This document shows positions 55,490-64,000 of a stretch of 64,000 nt of DNA, in pieces. The position numbers were made by a program, and so were the translations under genes. This stretch comes from Symbiodinium natans (lineage: Eukaryota; Sar; Dinophyceae; Suessiales; Symbiodiniaceae), in contig CAJNDS010000680.1 in NCBI GenBank assembly GCA_905221605.1, forward strand, positions 99,704-163,703. Reading direction: 5' to 3'. Below the pieces are notes generated by a model. That model did not search any database. It saw nothing but the letters and a program-made list of their open reading frames with translations, and was not told where the DNA came from. The first letter of the stretch is position 1; each line of letters begins with the position of its first letter.

Positions 55490-58400
55490 GGGGCTCCGCG
55501 TCATCCCGTTCTGTGGTGTTCGAGCCATAGTCGTGCATCTGGCTCAGGAAGAAGTCGCGCTCCTTCCAAGGTATTAAGGTTTAGGGTTTAGGGTTTATAA
55601 GGTTTAGGGTTTAGGGTTTAGGACTTGCACTCCCCCAAAAAATCCCCTGGTTCTTAGTAGGGAATGATGGAATGAGGGCCCTATGTAGTACCCTATTTTT
55701 TGGTTGGCTACTTGATAAGGCAACCTTGAACCAACATAAAAAAAGGTAAAGGGTACCACTGGCCTACCAAGCAAAGGAGGAACTCTACTGAACCTGAACC
55801 CTAAACCCTAAACCCTAAACCCTAAACCCTAAACCCAAGATGTATCTCGTTGTTGCTGGTAAGGTTAAGTCTCGTGTTCTACTCTACTCATATAGGAGCA
55901 TCCACAAGAGCTTGGGGTTTAGGGTTTAGGGTTTAGGGTTTAGGGTTTAGAGTTCAGGGTTTAGGGTTCCAGACAGCACTGAAAGCTTGGTCCTCGTGAA
56001 GCCCCTAGGCACATACACCAGGTGCCCGTGCTGAAAGCCTGCGAACCCTGACGCCCTGAAGCTTAACCCCTAAGCCCTTAAACCCCTAAACCCCGAAGCC
56101 CTTAAACCCCCAAGCCCTTAAACCCTTAAACCCCTAAGCCCTTAAACCACTAAACCTCTAAACCCCTCAACCCTTAAACCCCTAAAACCCCTAAACCAGC
56201 CCATCCAGGTCGCCAGAACCCTAAACCCTAAACCCTAAACCCTAAACCCTAAACCCTAAACCCTAAACCCCAAACCCAAGCCCTCAAGGCTGTCAAAAGC
56301 TATGAGGCCCTCAGCCCTGCACTGGAAACCCTTCGAGATACCCAAACCCTAAACTCTAACCTCATAAGGCCCACCCCCTCAAAACAAAAAGAAAACTAAG
56401 CACCATAAAGCCCTTAAAAACCTCAAGCCCCAAAAAGCACTAACTTAGAAACACCTTTCAGGGCCAAACTCGAAACACCCTTGAAAACCGCAACCCCTAA
56501 CCCCTAAACCCTAAACCCCCTAAAACCCCTAAACCCTAAACCACCTAAAACCCCCCTAGAACCCCCCTAAAACCCCCTAGAACCCCCCTAAAACCCCCCT
56601 AAAAACCCCCTAAAACCCCCTAAAAACCCTCCAAAATGTCAGACTTCCCTCCTGATTGGCGCGGAGGGAGCCCCAGGTGTTGATGGCTTGGTGAAAGGCC
56701 GCCAGCATGATCGTACCTGGGCGGCTTAGGGTTTGGAGCTTGGGATTTAACCCAAAACCCCTGAGCCCTAAACCCGAAACTTTTGGGTTTGGGGCTTGGG
56801 ATTGAGCCGAAACCCAAAACTGTTAGCTCTAGAGTTTGGGGCTTTGGGTTTCAGAGTCCAAAACCCCTGAACATTCGAGTATGCATTGAATCATAAACTG
56901 AGCCCTATTATGATGCCAGGGATATTCCTTAACCAGGAAAGGCAAGCTTTCAGCGGGCAGGGTTAGGGGTAGAGATTTTGAGGACAGGGGTGGCTCGGGT
57001 GCTCTCGTTATCACACAATTGGCCCCCCCTGTCATGGGGGGGGGGGGATGTTTAGGGTCTTTTGGAATCTTGCAGCTCCTATCATAGGCCCCGACCCCCG
57101 AAAGTACAAGAAGTTGGTGGCATTTGGCACGGTAAGAAGCCCAAACCCCCCACCGAATTTCGGGGCGATCTCAGAAGCCCCTACACCTACACCCTAAACC
57201 CTAAACCCTAAACCCTAAACCCTAAACCCTAAACCCTAAGGGACCCTAACCCCTAACCCCTAAACCCAGACCCTCCGGGGTGATCCCAAAACCTACAGCC
57301 CTCGCTCCGTTTGCCCAGGCACCATTGAGCTTGAGCACCTCGCGCACCTCCAGCTGGCCTCCTGAAAGGGTTTAGGGTTTAGGGTTTAGGGTTTAGGGTT
57401 TAGGGTTTAGGGTTTAGGGTTTAGGGACCCCACGGATCTCGGGTGAGGCTTTCCGAAGCCCGAAACCCCGAAACCCCGAACCCCTTGATGGGCTTAGGGT
57501 TTAGGGCTTAGGGCTTAGGGTTTAGGGTTTAGGGTTTAGGGTTTCGGGTTTAGGTGAACCTATACCCTGAACCCTCCGTAAACTGGGATCACCAACCCCT
57601 TGTTAGCATGCTACTCTGTTGCCCATCATATGGTCAGTTCCTCCCTTTTCGGGCACCCTAATATTAGGGGCCGCCTTATGCAAGGGACGATAATCTAGAG
57701 AAGTGACCATATGATGTGGACCCTACAGCAGCAGCCCCAACATTCCTTACAAACCGAAACCTTGCTGTTAGGGACCATTTGCGGGTGCCGCCTCTTTGAG
57801 TCTCTATGAGACAAAATAAAAAGACACCTTGGCTTCTGGGCGCACGAAAATTGTGAAAAAAAAGGCCCCAAGCCCCAAAACACCCCCAACCTAAAACGTT
57901 GCCCCTCAAACCCTAAATCCTAAACCTTTTTTGAGTTGACTATGTAGTCCCCAAAAAAAAGTGGATCCCCGACCTAATCGAACCCTAAACTCTAAATCCT
58001 AAACCCTAAACCCTAACCCTAAACCCTAAACCCGAATAAGCCCTAAACCCAAACCCTAAACCCTAAACCCTGAACCGCCTGCGGTGCCGTTGTGGGCCGT
58101 CCATGGTGGGCACTCACCGCGCAGCGGTGCATGGAAACCATGGGTGCCTTTGGGGTCTAGGCTTCAGGGCTTAGGGTTTAGGGTCTTGCGCTCTTCAGGT
58201 ACCCCTAAACCTTAAATAATTTAGGGTTTAGGGTTTAGGGCTTAGGGTTTGGTAAACCCTAAGCCCTAAGCCCTAATCCCTAAGCCCTAAACCCGAAACC
58301 CTAAACCCCGAAATCCTTGCTCCCGAACCCCTTAACCCTTGTCAACCTTAGTTTCAGGGGGCTTTTGCTCCTTTGGCGCCAAACTTCTCCAGGTGCCTTA

Positions 58401-59808
58401 GGGCTTAGGGCTTAGGGCTTAGGGCTGAGGGCTTAGGGCTTAGGGCTTAGGCCTTATAGGTTATAGGGCTTAGGGCTTCTAGGTTATAGGGCTCAGGGCT
58501 CAGGGCTCAGGGCTTATAGGGCCCCCCTCTCAGAGTCACTCACGCCGAGCCGCAGTGCTCCACCGGAAGGCAGACACCTTCACCTCCGCCGCGCAAGGGG
58601 GGGGCTTCGTGCTCAGAAATTCGTATTACTATTATTATTAGTAGTAGTATTATTATTGTTATCATTATTATTATTAGTATTCTTATTATTATTAGTATTA
58701 TTCGTATTATTAGTATTATTAGTATTATTATTATTAATATCATAGGGTTCTCAAGGGAAGGGGGGTTCATGGGGGTTAGGTACCTAGGGAACCTTTCTTG
58801 GGCCCCCCTCCCTTGAGAACCCTGTAACATTACGATCCCAAAGCCCCGATGTGAACATATGTAAACCCTGAAAAAACCCCAAACGTTGATGACTACTTGC
58901 CCTACGCCGACTCGGGGAGGGGGGGAGACCATGAGCCCCTTAAGGGTCTAGGGTGTATCAGAACCCAACAAAAAAGGGTTTAGGGTTTAGGGTTTAGGGT
59001 TTAGGGTAAGAGCCAGGGCTCGGTGGATCGGTCGCGGTCCGCAGATCTCGGGGGAGCGCGCCATACAGGTCTCCTGTCGAGCGCCCCATGGTGTTTGGGG
59101 TGTACGGTTTAGGGTTTAGGGTGTTCGGGGTGTTTGGGGCTATTAAGGGTGATTCGGGTTCTGGGGTTTAGGGTGTTTAGGGTGTAGACCTGGGACTGCC
59201 GCTGCCAGTTTTCTAGGATATACCTACGGTTTAGGGTGCTTAGTGTCTTTAGGGTGTCAGGGGCGCTTTTAGCGTAGGGTGCAGCACGACTGCCGACTTT
59301 CTGGCCAGGTGGATGCCCCACCACCCCCCTCCCCCCCGCCCGGAGCCGCGAACCCCTCCAAAGAATCACACGCACCCTGTACCCTGAACCCGAAAACCCT
59401 AAACCCTTAAACCATGAAACCCTAAAACCCGAAACCCTAAACTCCAAACCCTAAACAACGCTCACCCCCAAAACAGCCCCAGTCCTAAGCCCTAATTCTA
59501 TGCCCTCTAAGCAGCTTCCCCTCCAGCCCTAAACCCTAAACCCTAAACCCTAAAACCCAATCCCAAAAAATCCTAAAAATCCTAAAAATCCTAAAAACCC
59601 TAAACCCTAAACCCTGAACCCTAAACCCTAACCCCTGAACCCTGAACCCTAAACTCGAAACCCTAAACCCTAATTAAACCCCCAACCCAACACTCCAGGC
59701 CCTAAACGCCCCGAAATGCTTCGCGGTCCCAGTTGGTGCAGAACATCCCACGGTCGGTTCCGCAGTCTTTGTGGCCTTGGCGGCTCGTTGTCGCTGCACC
59801 ATGTGAGG
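55490..59808 (-). CDS. Set of coding-like minus-strand exon islands, unrecognised gene(s)
   Basis: The islands are: about 59715-59806 (start-like MVQRQRAAKATKTAEPT); about 59012-59088 (GRSTGDLYGALPRDLRTATD); about 58545-58615 (CAAEVKVSAFRWSTAARRE then a stop); about 58335-58378 (HLEKFGAKGAKAP then a stop); about 57310-57368 (GQLEVREVLKLNGAWANGA); about 56645-56715 (MLAAFHQAINTWGSLRANQE); about 55960-56040 (FAGFQHGHLVYVPRGFTRTK); and about 55490-55568 (WKERDFFLSQMHDYGSNTTE). All are on the minus strand and separated by telomere arrays and MITEs (family I near 55655-55773). Splicing was not resolved and no domain is recognised. Probably two or more genes. Confidence 0.33.
57625..57715. mobile_element. 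91-bp MITE with perfect 13-base inverted ends
   Basis: It starts CATCATATGGTCA and ends TGACCATATGATG. A degenerate relative is near 31180-31262 (GGTCAGTTCCCTTTTTGGG to AGAGAGGTGATC). It is non-coding. Confidence 0.75.
58742..58826. repeat. Hairpin of about 85 bases
   Basis: AGGGTTCTCAAGGGAAGGGGGG pairs with CCCCCCTCCCTTGAGAACCCT, with a loop containing GGTACCTAGGGAACC. It is directly preceded by a (TAT)n-type microsatellite (about 58620-58740). Confidence 0.7.
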
Positions 59809-60239
59809 GGTTCAGGGTTTAGGGCTAGGGTTTAGGGTTTAGGGTTTAGGGCTAGGGATAAGGATAAGGGTTTAGGGCAAAGGGCTTAGGGTTCAGGGTT
59901 TGGGGGTGTAAGGTTTCAGGGGCATCCCACTTATCCCGAAACCCGAAAGCCCCCCCCCTAAGACTCCGGTCCCTCCACCCTCCTGGGCTTGGCATCTTCC
60001 CTGAATGAAGGCTCCTGGCACCCGGATCCCGACGCAAGAAGGTTCCCCAGTGAGGCCACAGCTTTGGGATAAAACTTGGGGGCTCAGGGAAAGTAGCATC
60101 TCAGGCTGTGATCTTAAAGCACTAGAGTTTCGATCGTCAGTTTAGTGGAAACCCTAAACGCTCTTTAAAACCCTAAACCCTAAACCTTAAACCCTAAACC
60201 CTAAACCCTCTAATTTTTAAGCCGAAAAAACGGGCTCCG

Positions 60240-60360
60240 GGCTGTTGCATGCCTTCGTCCCACGGCAGTGGCCATCGATACTGCGACCCGACACGCAGGT
60301 AGAGATTGGATTGCAGAAGCCGTCCTGCAACGACAGAACTTACGAGTAGAGCTCAGAGGT
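60240..60360 (-). other. Possible cysteine-rich exon downstream of the ankyrin gene
   Basis: A minus-strand stretch after TTGCAG reads DGFCNPISTCVSGRSIDGHC and continues with more cysteine. It is preceded by a good pyrimidine-AG acceptor. It could belong to the neighbouring gene or be chance. Confidence 0.25.
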
Positions 60361-60647
60361 TGAAGAGTTTTTCAGGCTTCGTTAAAAAGCTTCGAACCCA
60401 CATAGCCCCAAACCAGCCAGAAGCCTAGAAACCGTGTGCAAGCTGGGTGGGTTTTGCGTTGTGGGTCAGACAGGGCCGTTTAGGAAAGTGGGAGGGGGTA
60501 GGGAGAGGGAGGGAGGGAGGGAGGGGGGGTGAGGGGGGGCGGGGGGGGGAAGCATTTGGCTGGAAAGCCCGTGGCTGAAGGCCTTCATTTTGATGTGCTT
60601 CCTTCCTTGCATTTTTGGGGTTTAGGGTTCCCCGGACCGTTTGGTTT

Positions 60648-61727
60648 TCAAAGCCGCCGACGCTTCAAGGCATGCTCGAAAGCTGCCGTGCTGACTGGAC
60701 TCTCCCTCGGGTTCTTACTGGCATTGGCATTGGCTGCCTCCAGCAAACGCACAATCTCGACGTGTCCCTCAGAAGATGCACGTGCAAGAGCGGTCGTGCC
60801 GGACTTGTCCCGCAAGGTCTTACATGCACCGGCTGCCAGCAGCAAACGTACGATCTCAAAATGGCCCCCGGAAGATGCGCGCATGAGAGCAGTCGCACTG
60901 TCGCAGTCCTGCAAGTTCGTGTCGGCACCAGCTTCCAGCAGCAAACGTACAATCTCAACATGCCCCCTGGAAGACGCGAGCATGAGAGCGGTCGCGCCGA
61001 TCGTCCAGGCACGCAAGTTCTTGCCGGCACCAGATTTCAGCAACAAACGTACAGTCTCAACGTGGCCTTGAACGGATGCTTGCATGAGAGCCGTCGTGCC
61101 GCTCTCGTCCTGCAAGAGCAGGTGAGCACCAGCTTGCAGCAGCAAACGCACGATCTCAACATGGCCTTGGACAGATGCGCACATGAGAGCAGTCTCGCCA
61201 TCACAGTCCTGCCAATTTTTGTCGGCACCAGCATCCAGCAGCAGGCGCACGATCTCAGTGTGGCCTTTGGCACATGCATGCATGAGTGCTGTCACGCCGT
61301 ACCCACCCTGCAAGTTCTTGTTGGCACCAGCTTCCAGCAGCAGACGCACAATCTCAATGTGGCCTTGAACAGATGCGCGCATGAGAGCCGTGTCGCCGTG
61401 ATGCTGCCCGTTCTTATCCGTCCCTGCATCCAGCAGAGCACGAGCCACTTCGACGTGCCCGGTCTCCGCAGCATATTCGCAAAGCTCACGCACAGCCTCA
61501 GGCATCTGCTCTGGCTTGAGGAGGGACAGCACCACCAGCTGAAGGTCCTCGGGCCCATCCAGGGGGGCGCTGTTCTTCAAGCAGGTCCCAGCCTGCAGGA
61601 GCTCTTGCCGGCATACTGGGTGGCCATGCCGCGTGCGCAGGTGCCGCTTCAAGGTCATCACGTCACTGAGCTCCTCGGTGGGCACCGCCGCGAGCTCTCG
61701 TCCCGCGGCACTCCAAACACGCAGCAT
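60648..61727 (-). CDS. Ubiquitin-like plus ankyrin-repeat protein, uninterrupted coding region
   Basis: 359 aa. Residues 1-72 (LRVWSAAGRELAAVP through DLQLVVLSLL) resemble a ubiquitin-like fold of the kind often found in front of ankyrin repeats in dinoflagellates. About eight ankyrin repeats follow to residue 330, with the signatures TALMRAS, GHxEIVRLLLEAGA and NKNLQD; the last is shorter. A basic tail (HALKRRRL) ends the protein. There is no catalytic domain or membrane segment, so a protein-binding adaptor is likely. The coding region has no intron, unlike the two spliced genes nearby. A family VI element (61753-61851) lies 25 bases upstream of the ATG and may be a 5' intron. The overlapping plus-strand 391-codon frame is an antisense shadow. 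Confidence 0.85.
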   Translation of the reverse strand: MLRVWSAAGRELAAVPTEELSDVMTLKRHLRTRHGHPVCRQELLQAGTCLKNSAPLDGPEDLQLVVLSLLKPEQMPEAVRELCEYAAETGHVEVARALLDAGTDKNGQHHGDTALMRASVQGHIEIVRLLLEAGANKNLQGGYGVTALMHACAKGHTEIVRLLLDAGADKNWQDCDGETALMCASVQGHVEIVRLLLQAGAHLLLQDESGTTALMQASVQGHVETVRLLLKSGAGKNLRAWTIGATALMLASSRGHVEIVRLLLEAGADTNLQDCDSATALMRASSGGHFEIVRLLLAAGACKTLRDKSGTTALARASSEGHVEIVRLLEAANANASKNPRESPVSTAAFEHALKRRRL

Positions 61728-61752
61728 CCGGAGAGTCGCAGACCTGGCACCC

Positions 61753-61851
61753 TACCTGGGACTCGTTTTACCTTCAGCTTAGTGGCATAACTTCCCCTTA
61801 AATTAGTAGGTATATCCCATTATAAACTGTTGGTAAAGAGAGTACCAGGTA
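61753..61851. mobile_element. Family VI MITE, intact 99-bp copy
   Basis: The ends are TACCTGGGACTC and GAGAGTACCAGGTA, with inner AATTAGTAGGTAT. It serves as the reference for the expanded element at 42672-44099. Partial copies are at about 26990-27046, 27994-28282, 32614-32670 and 34077-34110. Confidence 0.75.
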
Positions 61852-62290
61852 CTTCACTAAGGCCAAAAGTTTCGTTGCCCCCATCGAGCCTCCTGTCGAT
61901 CTGGAACCGAAACAAACTGAACCCTAAAACCCCAAACCAAAACCCTAAACCCTAAACCCCCAAACCCTAAACTCCAAAAAGAGGGAACAAAGAACTTCGA
62001 GGCATCCTGGCTTCACACTCAAAGGTCCTAAGACCTCTACCTGCACCCAAAAATTGGAGGAGGATTTGGGCCGTTAATTATGACTAGGTTGCTCAGTGAG
62101 CTAGGATGAAAAAAAGGCGGCTCTTTGCTAAATGGGTTGATAAGGGAACCTAAGCCCCCCCAAAAAAGGAATAAGGGCACTACTGGGCATCCTAGATGAG
62201 GTACACTAAGGGTTTGTGTTTAGGGCTTAACGCTTTAGGGGTTGCCCTAAACCCTAAACCCTGAACCCTAAACCCTGAAACCTAAACCCC
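61852..62290. other. Non-coding: telomere repeats and a family I variant
   Basis: A family I element of the TGGGCATCCTAG type is at about 62091-62196 (left end GAGCTAGGATG decayed). The rest is degenerate CCCTAAA. No exon is seen. Confidence 0.5.
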
Positions 62291-62395
62291 AAAGAGATGT
62301 CCTTGATGGGCTTGTCGCCACAGTTGCGGGTGCCTGGGGCTTTTCGGGCGCGCCGCAAGAATTGGATGTTGGCTTTGCAGTCGTAGGGCTTGAAG
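62290..62395 (-). CDS. Coding-like exon, unrecognised
   Basis: The minus-strand frame reads FKPYDCKANIQFLRRARKAP, then GTRNCGDKPIKDISL. The composition is protein-like and the borders are telomere-type sequence. Its partner exons are not identified; they may lie outside the window on the right. Confidence 0.4.
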
Positions 62396-62399
62396 GGTT

Positions 62400-63325
62400 T
62401 AAGGGTTTGAGGCTGAACTAGAGCTTACCTGGAACGCCACAGTGTATCTCAAAAAGGATACTCTTTCTAAAGTGACACTAAAAACTGTCACAGCTAGCTT
62501 GTTCACCATTATTTGTATACACTTTCCAAAGGTGTCATAAATAAACATCACAGTGGCAAAGTGTAGCTTTTTCTGTTTCATGTAAACCCAGTAAACCCAC
62601 AATTGCCCTAGATCTATGCTAGTGCCCCCAAAATGGGGAACGTTACCCAAAATCATTATGTACTGGCTTGATATCATATACTTCTAGGCCATTTAATGCC
62701 GACATATGCATATAGTCTGCAGGCAATGCCTTATAATTAATGGATCGCATGTCTTTGCCTCGTATGCAGCCCTTGTGGAGCCCAAAGACCGAAAAGTGCA
62801 TTCTCATGGGTTCTCCAGGCCACGAGCAGGTCAAACAGATAAGGCCTCTGACTCCTACATCCCCAACCCTTGCTTCCTAAATACCTACTGGAACCTTCTA
62901 CTTATGGCTTGTCTACGGGCCGGCAGACCTTGGCCTTCTATGGAACTAGCCACAATTAAACGTATTGCCTCCTACATAGCCAAGCCATTGATATGGGTAT
63001 TGCCTCCTACGTAGCCGTGTAGCCACGCCAACTTTAGGAAACCCATGGAAGCCAACCTTTGCCTCCCATGTAGCTAATTAGGCGGTTGAACCCCATGTAG
63101 CTATTGAACCCCAACCTTTGCGTTCTATGAAGCTAAATTATAGGCGAACCTTGTGGAAGCCACAGCAAATTGAACTTGCCCTTACGCAACCCAGACCTTC
63201 AGTTTCTGTGTAGGGAGGCAACCCGGACGCGAAGCTCAAAGTGCAACGTTTATTAATATAGGATCACTTGCGTTTCTGCAGCATCAGCAGTGGTTTGCGA
63301 GGACCCATGATGGTGACTGTGTTGT
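62400..63325. other. No gene seen; degenerate short repeats
   Basis: Between about 62960 and 63130 the phrase TTGCCTCCTACATAGCC recurs four or five times with changes and irregular spacing. Telomere repeats are absent, unlike the rest of the window. A family-like AAAGTGACACT region near 62465 has no clear partner. Confidence 0.4.
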
Positions 63326-63886
63326 TTGGCGAATCTAGATAGACAGGTTGTGTCAACTTGGACTGTTTGGGAGTTTTTTCGTTTTGGGTCTCACACAACA
63401 CTTTCTTGCGCCAAACCTAAAAAGGGTACACAGTGGCGGAAAAAGCGTACGGTGGCGTACGTAGGGCGAAAAGTGGCGTACAAAAGCGTACGAATCGTAC
63501 CCATATTTCCGTCACTTTGTCGGTTCCGTTTCTGCCCAAAATTTTCCCGAACCGAGAAAGTGCTCGATTTCCCTATTGTGCACTGTTGTTCTTGGCCCGG
63601 GAAAGAACATTTTTGGGGGTGTGTGGGTGCATATGACAAACTTGCCGAAGCTTTTGCTGATTCTGGACACACGAGTGCCGATTTCCCAGTTGGGAGGCTC
63701 TGCCTACTTTGTTTTTTGTTTGGGGCATGCGTCCTTTTGCACTCCTACTGCCTATTGTACACAATCGGTCTATACAGGCTTAAACTGAAAGGTGGTGGTT
63801 GCCGGGGTCACAACCCTGATGTCCAACACATTTGCAAGCTATGTGCTGTCGTGTACTGGCAGACTGCCCAGAAGAAGACGAAGTAA
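63326..63886 (+). CDS. Doubtful ORF, unrecognised
   Basis: 186 codons on the plus strand. A hydrophobic stretch (about residues 126-150, LLCFLFGACVLLHSYCLLYT) is followed by a Cys/His cluster (CRGHNPDVQHICKLC) and a lysine end. The region has its own composition and no telomere repeats. Direct short repeats (GGCGTAC, AAAGCGTACG) near 63430-63500 weaken the case for coding. It may be a decayed transposon end. I cannot name a family. Confidence 0.25.
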   Translation: MANLDRQVVSTWTVWEFFRFGSHTTLSCAKPKKGTQWRKKRTVAYVGRKVAYKSVRIVPIFPSLCRFRFCPKFSRTEKVLDFPIVHCCSWPGKEHFWGCVGAYDKLAEAFADSGHTSADFPVGRLCLLCFLFGACVLLHSYCLLYTIGLYRLKLKGGGCRGHNPDVQHICKLCAVVYWQTAQKKTK

Positions 63887-64000
63887 GTCTACAAAAAATC
63901 TACGACAGCTTTGTATATTAACCCTCAGTTCATTGGAAAACCACGGACCAGGTTGTCTTAGAAGTGGCTCCCCCCTCAGTCCTAAGGGAGGCTGTGTGGG

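Larger units (their letters stand above)
1..64000. repeat. Dispersed interstitial telomere-type repeats (TTTAGGG/CCCTAAA)
   Basis: Arrays of the 7-base unit, from 2 to about 28 copies, occur every few hundred bases through almost all of the window and in both orientations. Degenerate relatives (TTCAGGG, CTTAGGG, TTTGGGG, CCCTGAA, CCCCAAA) surround the clean arrays. The longest clean ones are near 2868-2930, 5547-5635, 6783-6865, 7132-7227, 7998-8072, 19130-19203, 24832-24905, 37088-37195, 47256-47328 and 52696-52892. In the two rebuilt genes they lie in introns or at the stop codon, never inside an exon. They are absent from the LINE body and the ankyrin coding region, and nearly absent from the last 1.5 kb. 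Mixed orientation argues against a chromosome end. TTTAGGG is the telomere unit of plants, many algae and dinoflagellates. Confidence 0.95.

Noticed and set aside
60615-61790. 391-codon plus-strand frame over the ankyrin gene
   Set aside because: Antisense shadow; the minus frame has regular ankyrin repeats with conserved signatures.
1-64000. Chromosome end (true telomere)
   Set aside because: Arrays are short, occur in both orientations and lie within introns of genes across the whole window.

Overview
The window looks like nuclear DNA of a dinoflagellate. The signs are: Arabidopsis-type telomere repeats (TTTAGGG/CCCTAAA) scattered internally in both orientations over nearly the whole window; introns with many GC donors and AG|G acceptors; host exons almost all on one strand (minus); a LINE whose ORF1 carries a RanBP2-like zinc knuckle; and an ankyrin gene with a ubiquitin-like start. 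I do not see a spliced-leader relic, rRNA or tRNA. Species cannot be named from this sequence alone.

Most long open frames here are shadows. The real host genes are shattered into micro-exons of about 14-240 bases, so they must be read by splicing. Two could be rebuilt with every junction in phase. One is a GDSL/SGNH hydrolase (6 exons, 18258 down to 6659, 298 aa). The other is an SSF1/Peter Pan Brix-domain ribosome-biogenesis protein (19 exons, 46761 down to 27440, about 315 aa). A third gene, ubiquitin-like plus ankyrin (61727 to 60648), has an uninterrupted coding region. Other minus-strand exon islands (about 0.3-2.8 kb, 3.7-6.4 kb, 19-27 kb, 46.8-59.8 kb, 62.3 kb) look coding but match nothing I recognise.

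Layout: 0.3-2.8 kb and 3.7-6.4 kb, unrecognised minus-strand exon chains; 6.66-18.26 kb, the SGNH gene, whose intron 2 holds a 9.7-kb plus-strand LINE; 18.3-27.4 kb, exon islands, MITEs and nested MITEs; 27.4-46.8 kb, the SSF1 gene, whose introns hold poly-C tracts, a minisatellite of about 2 kb and a composite element with an RNase H gene fragment; 46.8-59.8 kb, more minus-strand islands; 60.6-61.8 kb, the ankyrin gene; the end is sparse with one doubtful plus ORF.

The unusual theme is what fills and bounds the introns. Several families of short terminal-inverted-repeat elements sit there, and in places the inverted repeat itself carries the splice sites (donor inside GCTTGGTAGCCC, acceptor at GGGCTACCAAG). 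This is the behaviour of introners. Telomere-repeat arrays are the other main intron filler. They interrupt MITEs, one is flanked by a 17-base duplication, and the stop codons of both spliced genes lie at the edge of an array. Telomeric DNA and MITEs therefore appear to be the raw material of gene structure in this region.
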